A stretch of DNA of 21,517 nucleotides from positions 1 through 21,517 of the forward strand of contig NZ_GL890933.1 of assembly GCF_000211815.1 (NCBI RefSeq), read 5' to 3'. This document shows positions 14,951-20,949 of the stretch, in pieces (the first letter of the stretch is position 1; every line of letters begins with the position of its first letter). The stretch is from Moorena producens 3L. GTDB lineage: Bacteria; Cyanobacteriota; Cyanobacteriia; Cyanobacteriales; Coleofasciculaceae. Position numbers and translations under genes: made by a program. The notes beneath the pieces are model-generated. The model worked only from the letters and a program-made list of their open reading frames with translations. It did no database searches and was not told the origin of the DNA.

Positions 14951-15175
14951 TGAGAGCTGAGAGCTGAGAGCTGAGAGCTGAGAGCTGAGAGCTGAGAGCT
15001 GAGAGCTGAGAGCTGAGAGCTGAGAGCTGAGAGCTGAGAGCTGAGAGCTGAGAGCTGAGAGCTGAGAGCTGAGAGCTGAGAGCTGAGAGCTGAGAGCTGA
15101 GAGCTGAGAGCTGAGAGCTGAGAGCTGAATGCTGAGAGCTGAATGCTGAGAGCTGAATGCTGAGAGCTGAATGCT
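14951..15175. repeat. Long heptanucleotide array (TGAGAGC)32
   Basis: About 25 perfect TGAGAGC units are followed by about seven units in which TGAATGC alternates with TGAGAGC, ending 20 bp before the sphS start codon. Each unit creates an AGCT palindrome, so the transcript could fold into many alternative short hairpins. It is the longest array in the window. Confidence 0.97.
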
Positions 15176-15196
15176 TACTTCATATTTTTTTTTATT

Positions 15197-16504
15197 ATGA
15201 CCCTCCTAGCATTTTTACTAGGTCTGGCTTTGGGAATTGGGCTGTGGCTGTGGCAGCAGCGCCAACTCAAACAACGGCTACAGCAAATGTTGGGAACACT
15301 ACAGGTGGATGCTACCAGCAACTCATTGTCAGCAGTTTCTCGTTTGCGGCAAGCGATCGCAAGAGCCAATCATCAACGAGAAGAGATGGAGCAGGAACTG
15401 CAAACCTGGCAAGAATTACTTCAGGTAGCACCCTTAGGTTATTTTCTGGTGGATGAAGAAAACCAGTTACTATGGTGCAACCAGCAAGCACGTCAGTTAT
15501 TACATATTCATGACTGGGAATCAGGAGAAATCCGGTTATTCCTGGAGTGGGTGCGTTCCTACGAATTAGATCAGCTGATTCAAACTACCCGTCAGCAGCA
15601 GCAACCTGGGATCTGTGAATGGGTATTTCACCCCAGTTGCTTAAAGGGGGATGCCATGGGTGAAATGCGATCGCTTTATCTAAGAGCTTCCAGTTGGCCC
15701 TTACCCCAGAAACAAGTTGGTGTGTTTCTCGAAAATCAACAACCTTTGGTAGAACTGGCTGAGTCTCGCAACCAGTGGTTTGGGGATTTAGCCCACGAAC
15801 TCAGAACCCCGTTAACCTCCATTAGTTTAGTGGCGGAAACGTTACAGAGTCGTCTGGAGGCTCAGGAAAGCCGCTGGGTGGAGAAAATGCTCGCAGAAGT
15901 CAAACGGCTGATTCAGCTTGTGGAAGATTGGCTGGAAATTAGTAAACTCAAGCAAGACCCCACCCTACATCTTAACTGTCAATCCATAGAACTAAAGAGT
16001 TTAATTTTTAGGGTCTGGCAAACCCTAGAACTCCTAGCCCAACAGAAGAACTTAACCCTTGCCTATCATGGACCCAATCAATTGTATCTGGAAGCTGATC
16101 CCTCTCGCCTGACTCAGGTGTTTCTAAATTTATTTGACAACAGTATTAAACACAGCCCACCTCAGGCTGCTATTAGAGTTGAGGTTAATGCTATATCTTC
16201 CCACAAGGCGTTGGAATGCGATACTTGGATTCAAATTAAGGTGATCGACGCAGGAGATGGTTTTGCCGAGTCAGATTTACCCCGTGTCTTTGAGCGACTT
16301 TACCGGGGAGATCACTCAAGAGCCAGAGACCAGAGTAATTATAGTAATGGAGAGCCATTACCTGTGCGTGGTGGCAGTGGTCTAGGACTATCCATTGTGC
16401 AGCAAATTATTGAGGCTCACGGTGGCTCTATCCTAGCCACCAATCACTGGGAAACAGGTGGTGCCTGTATAGAAATTGCACTTCCAGATACCACCAAAGG
16501 TTGA
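15197..16504 (+). CDS. sphS: SphS (PhoR-like) sensor histidine kinase
   Basis: A 435-residue membrane-anchored kinase. One N-terminal helix (about 2-19) is followed by a basic coiled stretch, a PAS-like domain (about 70-185, APLGYFLVDEENQLLWCNQQA), HisKA with phospho-acceptor H200 (GDLAHELRTPLTSIS), N box N315 (LFDNSIKHS), G1 box DAGDGF at 351-356, and G2 box GGSGLGLS at 392-399. This is the SphS/PhoR layout with a single anchor and no large periplasmic sensor. Position after sphR and before phoU supports phosphate sensing. The ATG follows a T run with no ribosome binding site and lies only 20 bp after the long heptanucleotide array, so array length may affect its expression. Confidence 0.87.
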   Translation: MTLLAFLLGLALGIGLWLWQQRQLKQRLQQMLGTLQVDATSNSLSAVSRLRQAIARANHQREEMEQELQTWQELLQVAPLGYFLVDEENQLLWCNQQARQLLHIHDWESGEIRLFLEWVRSYELDQLIQTTRQQQQPGICEWVFHPSCLKGDAMGEMRSLYLRASSWPLPQKQVGVFLENQQPLVELAESRNQWFGDLAHELRTPLTSISLVAETLQSRLEAQESRWVEKMLAEVKRLIQLVEDWLEISKLKQDPTLHLNCQSIELKSLIFRVWQTLELLAQQKNLTLAYHGPNQLYLEADPSRLTQVFLNLFDNSIKHSPPQAAIRVEVNAISSHKALECDTWIQIKVIDAGDGFAESDLPRVFERLYRGDHSRARDQSNYSNGEPLPVRGGSGLGLSIVQQIIEAHGGSILATNHWETGGACIEIALPDTTKG

Positions 16505-16596
16505 TTAAATTTGCTATTACTAAGTGTTATACTACCATATCCTGCTCGCCCAATCATCAGCTGCCTGTCATGAACCCTTTTCGCCAATGTGCTGGT

Positions 16597-16682
16597 AGGT
16601 TGAAGGTTGAAGGTTGAAGGTTGAAGGTTGAAGGTTGAAGGTTGAAGGTTAAATGTTAAAGGTTGAAGGTTGAAGGTTGAAG
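16597..16682. repeat. Heptanucleotide array (AGGTTGA)12
   Basis: Twelve units in register, with two diverged (AGGTTAA, ATGTTAA) in the middle. A further AGGTTGA recurs near 16712. Confidence 0.93.
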
Positions 16683-16727
16683 GGTGTTCGCCCTTGGGGT
16701 TCCTGTAGGGTAGGTTGAAGGTTTAAT

Positions 16728-16970
16728 AACCTGTAACCTGTAACCAGCTAACCTGTAACCAGCTAACCTGTAACCAGCTAACCTGTAACCAGCTAACCTG
16801 TAACCAGCTAACCTGTAACCAGCTAACTTTCAACCAGCTAACCTGTAACCAGCTAACCTGTAACCAGCTAACCTGTAACCAGCTAACCTGTAACTGGCTA
16901 ACCTGTAACTGGCTAACCAGCTAACCTGTAACCAGCTAACCTGTAACCAGTTAACCTGTAACCAGTTAAC
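16728..16970. repeat. 15-bp tandem array (AACCTGTAACCAGCT)16
   Basis: About 16 units; each joins a 7-bp AACCTGT and an 8-bp AACCAGCT half. Variants include AACTTTCAACC, AACTGGCT and AACCAGTT. The repeated core CTAACCT, and GTTAACCT in the last units, resembles the cyanobacterial PHO-box octamer CTTAACCT, but at a 15-bp rather than 11-bp period. Confidence 0.95.
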
Positions 16971-17210
16971 AGCATGAACCCAAGCCCTAAACCCTAAACC
17001 CTTCATCGAAATACTGCCTGCTAATTTGTTTACCGGAAGGATGGGAGCGATCGCATCTAATCTTGATGTGCTGTTGGGCAGTTATTTATGTTACGGCAAA
17101 GCTTTCTTCCCCATGCATAAATATATATAAATCACAGGGGCTTCCAGCCTTCCCTTAGCAACCCCTATTTCCTGGTGAGTTTATCTTCTGCTAATAGTTC
17201 TGTCAGCAAC

Positions 17211-17873
17211 ATGTCTGAGCGTTCACACTTCCAGCGCTCCCTGAAGCGTTTGGCACAAGATGTTTTGCGTATGGGGGCTCTGGTAGAGCAATCTTTTAGA
17301 CTAAGTCATCAAGCCCTGTTTGAGCGCAATCTCGAGACTGCCCAACATCTTGCCTCTCTTGATAAGCGCATTGATGGCTACTATCACCAAATTGAGATGG
17401 AATGTGTCACGTTAATGGCTCTGCAATCTCCCGTTGCCCAAGATTTACGGCTTCTGAGTGCCTTTATGCAACTAGTACGAGACTTAGAGCGCATTGGTGA
17501 TTATGCTGAAGACCTGGGAGAACTATCAATAAAGCTGTTTCCTTATCCACCCCATCCCTGTATGCCAGAGGTGGAACTTATGTCTCATCATGCCCAAGCT
17601 ATGCTGGCAACAAGTTTAAAAGCCCTAGCGGATTTAGATGCCATTGCTGGGCAAACGGTCAAAAAGCTGGACGATACAGTAGACGATGCCTATGACCAAC
17701 TGTATCAAACCTTGGCCAGTCAGCGGGATATCAAGGGTGTTGTTGAACCAATTCTTTTACTAGGACTAGTGATTCGCCATTTAGAACGAATGGCTGACCA
17801 TGCTACCAATATTGGTCAACGAGTCTCTTATATTGTCACTGGTCAACGTTCAGGAGTTACTCCTAGGCGTTAG
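17211..17873 (+). CDS. phoU: PhoU (SphU) phosphate signalling regulator
   Basis: An all-helical PhoU-family protein of 220 residues from the ATG at 17211 (MSERSHFQRSLKRLAQDVLR). The two family repeats each carry the metal-binding signature: RDLERIGDYAEDL with E93 and D97, and RHLERMADHATNI with E192 and D196. PhoU dampens the SphS/SphR phosphate-starvation response and links it to the Pst transporter. An in-frame GTG at 17175 would add 12 residues rich in Ser; neither start has a good ribosome binding site, and the ATG is chosen because the family usually begins here. It is the third gene of the sphR-sphS-phoU set, but a 700-bp repeat-filled spacer suggests its own promoter. Confidence 0.9.
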   Translation: MSERSHFQRSLKRLAQDVLRMGALVEQSFRLSHQALFERNLETAQHLASLDKRIDGYYHQIEMECVTLMALQSPVAQDLRLLSAFMQLVRDLERIGDYAEDLGELSIKLFPYPPHPCMPEVELMSHHAQAMLATSLKALADLDAIAGQTVKKLDDTVDDAYDQLYQTLASQRDIKGVVEPILLLGLVIRHLERMADHATNIGQRVSYIVTGQRSGVTPRR

Positions 17874-17886
17874 GTTCACTGGTTAG

Positions 17887-17991
17887 ATAGCAATCCGATC
17901 TGAGTTTTTAAATACCAGAACAAGCCAAGAGGGTAAAGATGGGTAAGAATCTGAAGCCCTTGCTTGTTGACGTTGCAATTAGGATTGCTAT
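17887..17991. repeat. 105-bp element with 10-bp terminal inverted repeats
   Basis: ATAGCAATCC at 17887-17896 is repeated inverted as GGATTGCTAT at 17982-17991. The interior has no coding capacity. Size and ends fit a miniature inverted-repeat element, but no flanking duplication of convincing length was seen. Confidence 0.4.
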
Positions 17992-18020
17992 ATCATATCT
18001 TAGCTAAATAAGATGCTAGC

Positions 18021-18110
18021 CGTGACATACTCCCACACGCTCATCGAAGATTACAGTGTGGGCTTCTTACCAACTCCAGCCATCACTATCGGCTTTCGCC
18101 GACGCGGGGC
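18021..18110 (-). ncRNA. Solo TnpB right-end / guide-RNA-like relic
   Basis: On the minus strand a small hairpin (TCGGC / GCCGA, 18089-18102) is followed by AAGCCCACAC, a 7-bp stem (GTGTGGG / CCCACAC, 18032-18062) and GGGAGTATGTCACGG. This order resembles the right end of cyanobacterial IS200/IS605-type tnpB elements, where the guide RNA scaffold ends with a GTGGGAG-type hairpin and TCA. No tnpB frame precedes it on that strand, so it would be a solo end or an independent guide-like RNA. Confidence 0.4.
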
Positions 18111-18221
18111 GCGTTCGGATACACGGGTTACTTTATTAACGACACGGGATGCCCCGACCCACCGGAACAATACAATGAGTTCTATTTTTTAGGCACGTAA
18201 GTGGCTGACTTGCCCAGCATT

Positions 18222-18253
18222 TAAGGCCGTAGGCCACGCTACGCGAACGGCTT
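18222..18253. repeat. Interspersed palindromic repeat (GGCCACGCTACGCGAACGGC type)
   Basis: A small hairpin GGCC-GTA-GGCC is followed by ACGCTACGCGAACGGCT. Related copies lie at 3790-3809 (opposite strand), 14778-14795 and 14865-14884, making it one of the commoner dispersed repeats in the window. Confidence 0.65.
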
Positions 18254-18296
18254 TGTTTATCAGTACATATATTATAGCAATTTTATAATACCCTGT

Positions 18297-18348
18297 GCAA
18301 AATTCATCCCACACCTATGCTAAGCATTAGGTGTGGGATGAATTTTGC
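18297..18348. repeat. 52-bp near-perfect hairpin element
   Basis: Two 21-base arms starting GCAAAATTCATCCCACACC are perfectly complementary; the short centre (TGCTAAGCAT) adds three more pairs around a TAA loop with one bulged T. No T tract follows, so it looks like a palindromic repeat element or a structured RNA rather than an intrinsic terminator. Confidence 0.75.
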
Positions 18349-18475
18349 CGGACAGCTAAACATAAAAGCATCTTTCTTAACCTGATTATTACCAAAGCCT
18401 TACCTCCCCTTCAACCTCAAGCCGTATAATCTAGAGCGCACAGACAACGATTGCTCTGTTGCTTAAAAGGATTGG

Positions 18476-18658
18476 TATCGTAAGTCACTACAATCGAGTA
18501 TTTTTCTCGAAAAGCTAGCTCCCCTGATCACACAAAAAATGATATGCTAATCCAGAGTTGTCCTATAACTAACGAATTGTAGTGGTTATAGGAAAAAATT
18601 GCGGACTGCATTGAGTCCAAGAGTGTTGTCTACTAGGTGTGAGGTTGATTGACAAAGG
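18476..18658 (+). promoter_or_regulatory. Structured leader of porin gene, copy 1
   Basis: The leader is duplicated before the second porin gene (20774-20949). It carries three inverted repeats: TCGAG/CTCGA (18494-18510), TCCTATAAC/GTTATAGGA (18561-18593) and GGACT/AGTCC (18603-18618), followed by a nearly invariant 40-bp run to the start codon. An AAAGG sequence touches the ATG. A regulatory RNA or operator role is inferred from conservation only. Confidence 0.45.
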
Positions 18659-20404
18659 ATGTCAACAATTTTTTGGAATACTATCAAATATAGTCCCGCT
18701 GTGCTAGGGGCTTCGCTGCTGGTGGCTAACAATACCTATGCTGCTCCCAGCCTTGAGGAATCTTCTACTGAAACTCAAGTGGCTCCACAAGAGCTAACGG
18801 TTGCCCAGGCTACGGGTGAGTCTAACTCGGAAATTTTAAAACAAATCAATATCTACAACAACCAGGGCACAAATGTAGATTCGATAGACCAGGTCACCAG
18901 TGTTTCCCAACTGCGGGACGTATCTCCTGGTGACTGGGCTTATGAAGCTTTGCGCTCTCTGGTAGAACGGTATGGCTGTATTGCTGGTTATCCTAACCGC
19001 ACATTCCGTGGAAACCGGGCAACTACCCGTTATGAGTTTGCGGCTGGTTTGAATGCTTGCTTGAACCAAATTGAGCGGTTAATTGCGGCGAGCACAGCGG
19101 ACTTTATTACCAGGGAAGACTTGGAAACCCTGCAACGGCTGATTCAAGAGTTTGAAGCAGAACTGGCTACCCTAGGGGCACGGGTGGATAACTTAGAAGG
19201 TCGGGTGGCTTTCCTAGAAGACCATCAGTTCTCCACCACCACCAAACTCAAAGGGGAAGTTCTGTTTACCTTTGCTGGTGCCTTTGGGGAAGAACAAGCT
19301 GAAGCTGAAGAAAGGCGATTAGATGGAGATGACGAAGACGATGATGATGACGAAGAAGCTCAGGAAGGCATTGATGAAAACATTACCTTCAGCAACAGGG
19401 TACGTCTGAACTTCGATACCAGTTTCACCGGTAAAGACCGGTTGAGAACTCGTTTGCAGGCAGGGAACTTTACTAGGCTCAGTAGTGTGACTGGTACCGA
19501 CATGGCTCGCTTGGGTCATGATGCCGGTGGTGGCAACGATGTGGAAATTACTGAATTGCACTACCGCTTCCCCATTGGTAAGAAATTAAGGGCTTATGTG
19601 GGAACCACTGGCCTGGACTTGCATGACATTTTCAACCCGACCAACCCCATCCTGGCAAGCAGTGGCAGTGGTGGCTTATCCCGGTTTATCCGCCGTAACC
19701 CCCTAACTCATCGGGGAGTAACCGGAACTGGTGGCGGTTTCACCTATAAATTTAGTGATGCCTTGAAACTATCAGTACTTTATTTGGCTGATGATGGTGA
19801 TGCTTCTAATCCCGGTGAGGGCTTAGGATTGTTCAATGGTGCCTATAGCGCTGGTGCTCAACTGGGTATTTCCCCCATTGATAATTTGGATCTATCTTTG
19901 ACCTACGTCCGTAGTTACCAGCCAGGAGACAGTGTCAATCTTTCGGGTAGCACTGGTAGTGAACTGGCCCAGGAACCATTCGGTAATACGGCTACCTCTG
20001 CCAATCGCTTAGGAGCACAAGCCAGTTTGCGCCTGACCGAACAAATTCACATCGGCGGTTGGTTTGGTTATATTGATGCTGAAGCAGAAGATGATAATGG
20101 TACGGTAGAAGAAGGTGACAATGCTGACATCTTCACTTGGCTAGCCACCCTGTCTTTCATTGATTTAGGCAAAGAGGGAGCTGTGTTCAGTATTGCCGGG
20201 GGTGTGCCACCTAAGGCTACCGAAATTGATGGTACCGAACAAGAAGATGAAGATACTTCCTACCTGGTTGAGGCACAGTACAAATTCCCCATTAGCAAGA
20301 ACATCCTGATTACTCCAGGAGCCTACGTGATTTTCAATCCTAATCACGATGAAGGCAATGATACGATTTGGGTTGGAGCCATCCGTACCACCTTTAAGTT
20401 CTAA
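18659..20404 (+). CDS. SLH-domain OprB-type porin (iron uptake porin family), copy 1
   Basis: An outer-membrane porin of 581 residues. A signal peptide (cleavage likely near Ala28-Ala29, NTYA-AP) is followed by a Gln/Thr-rich linker, an S-layer homology domain (about 83-141: SVSQLRDVSPGDWAYEALRS onward to TTRYEFAAGLNACL) that binds cell-wall polymers, a coiled coil (about 150-190), and a beta barrel of alternating strands ending in a C-terminal Phe (TTFKF). This is the cyanobacterial major porin family, some of which carry inorganic iron or other small solutes. A run of Asp and Glu at 222-235 interrupts the first barrel loop and could bind cations. A second copy follows. Confidence 0.9.
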   Translation: MSTIFWNTIKYSPAVLGASLLVANNTYAAPSLEESSTETQVAPQELTVAQATGESNSEILKQINIYNNQGTNVDSIDQVTSVSQLRDVSPGDWAYEALRSLVERYGCIAGYPNRTFRGNRATTRYEFAAGLNACLNQIERLIAASTADFITREDLETLQRLIQEFEAELATLGARVDNLEGRVAFLEDHQFSTTTKLKGEVLFTFAGAFGEEQAEAEERRLDGDDEDDDDDEEAQEGIDENITFSNRVRLNFDTSFTGKDRLRTRLQAGNFTRLSSVTGTDMARLGHDAGGGNDVEITELHYRFPIGKKLRAYVGTTGLDLHDIFNPTNPILASSGSGGLSRFIRRNPLTHRGVTGTGGGFTYKFSDALKLSVLYLADDGDASNPGEGLGLFNGAYSAGAQLGISPIDNLDLSLTYVRSYQPGDSVNLSGSTGSELAQEPFGNTATSANRLGAQASLRLTEQIHIGGWFGYIDAEAEDDNGTVEEGDNADIFTWLATLSFIDLGKEGAVFSIAGGVPPKATEIDGTEQEDEDTSYLVEAQYKFPISKNILITPGAYVIFNPNHDEGNDTIWVGAIRTTFKF

Positions 20405-20439
20405 GTAAAAATACTAGGTACAAATTCTAGGTATTGCTA

Positions 20440-20475
20440 TCAGCTATCTGCTGTGATTTATCAGCAGATAGCTGA
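20440..20475 (+). terminator. Terminator-like hairpin after porin copy 1
   Basis: A perfect 14-bp stem (TCAGCTATCTGCTG and its complement) with an 8-base loop lies 36 bp after the stop. The following CTAGTTTA gives only a weak U tract. Confidence 0.6.
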
Positions 20476-20489
20476 CTAGTTTAGGAGAA

Positions 20490-20513
20490 GTCACAAGTCA
20501 CAAGTCACAAGTC
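20490..20513. repeat. Heptanucleotide array (TCACAAG)3
   Basis: Three 7-bp units (AGTCACA phase) that run into the 54-bp dispersed repeat at the same end where GACTTCT units adjoin its other copy. Confidence 0.85.
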
Positions 20514-20563
20514 AAACTCTTGCGCTTACAAAGGGTGTGAGACTTTTGTCATGTCCTAACTGC
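20510..20563. repeat. 54-bp dispersed repeat, copy B (inverted)
   Basis: Reverse complement of 5489-5542. Confidence 0.8.
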
Positions 20564-20704
20564 CCTGTCTTGATGCAGTCGCTCATGGGGAGGGGCTGTG
20601 TGCGGAACCTGCGTCCGCACCTGTCTTGATGCAGTCGCTCATGGGGGAAACCCCCAAGACCGCGCTGCATCGCTGTAAGCCCCGTGGAAACCCCCAAGAC
20701 CGCT
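20564..20704. repeat. Nested direct repeats between porin genes
   Basis: A 27-bp sequence (contains TGTCTTGATGCAGTCGCTC) occurs at 20564-20590 and 20620-20646. A 17-bp sequence, GAAACCCCCAAGACCGC, occurs at 20647-20663 and again near 20687-20703. Small hairpins such as GTGCGGA/TCCGCAC lie between. No coding potential was accepted. Confidence 0.8.
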
Positions 20705-20705
20705 T

Positions 20706-20752
20706 AGGTGCGCTTTCCGCATTAAGAATTAAATTCGCCACGGGTCGCACCT
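20706..20752. repeat. 47-bp palindromic dispersed element, copy B (inverted)
   Basis: Reverse-complement partner of 4912-4958, with the same AGGTGCG/CGCACCT ends and identical length. Confidence 0.75.
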
Positions 20753-20773
20753 CTGCATCGCTGGCGACTGCTG

Positions 20774-20949
20774 TATCGTAAGTGACTAAAATCGAGGATG
20801 AGTATCTTTCTCGAAAAATCACAAAAAAAATGATATGCTAATCCAGAGTTGTCCTATAACTAACGAATTTTCGTGGTTGTAGGACAAAGTGGCGGACTGC
20901 ATTGAGTCCAAGAGTGTTGTCTACTAGGTGTGAGGTTGATTGAGAAAAG
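20774..20949 (+). promoter_or_regulatory. Structured leader of porin gene, copy 2
   Basis: It repeats the copy 1 leader with all three stems kept. The middle stem is TCCTATAAC/GTTGTAGGA (20852-20884): one arm base changed A to G, which in RNA turns an A-U pair into a G-U pair. The third stem GGACT/AGTCC is at 20894-20909. Upstream of 20774 the two leaders are unrelated. Confidence 0.45.

Larger units (their letters stand above)
14761..15175. mobile_element. Possible inserted repeat-rich segment between sphR and sphS
   Basis: The 415-bp segment is flanked by an 11-bp direct repeat, TACTTCATATT (14750-14760 and 15176-15186), like a target-site duplication. GTAAGCATTCAGC at its left end is inverted as GCTGAATGCTTAC at 15166-15178, reaching 3 bp into the right flank. 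Inside are two copies of the GGCCACGCTA interspersed repeat (14778-14795 and 14865-14884), five GTCAGCY heptads (14806-14840) and the long GAGAGCT array. There is no coding region. It could be a non-autonomous insertion or a product of recombination between small repeats. Confidence 0.45.
16505..17210. other. sphS-phoU spacer with two tandem arrays
   Basis: About 700 bp without a gene. It holds a GAAGGTT heptad array (16597-16682), a 15-bp array (16728-16970), a HIP1 site near 17047 and the presumed phoU leader. No terminator hairpin was seen after sphS. Confidence 0.7.

Noticed and set aside
14951..15175. CRISPR array
   Set aside because: Units are 7 bp with no unique spacers, and no cas genes are present; the 15-bp array at 16728-16970 fails for the same reason.
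15157..15456. 99-residue plus-strand frame overlapping the start of sphS
   Set aside because: It begins in the heptad array and overlaps the kinase membrane anchor in another frame; composition is Ala/Thr shadow sequence.
13847..17873. A new signalling system around the arrays
   Set aside because: The three genes fit the known SphR-SphS-PhoU phosphate circuit; only the spacer repeats are unusual.
20512..20822. Two minus-strand frames between the porin genes
   Set aside because: They run through nested direct repeats and palindromes, with no family resemblance or ribosome binding site.
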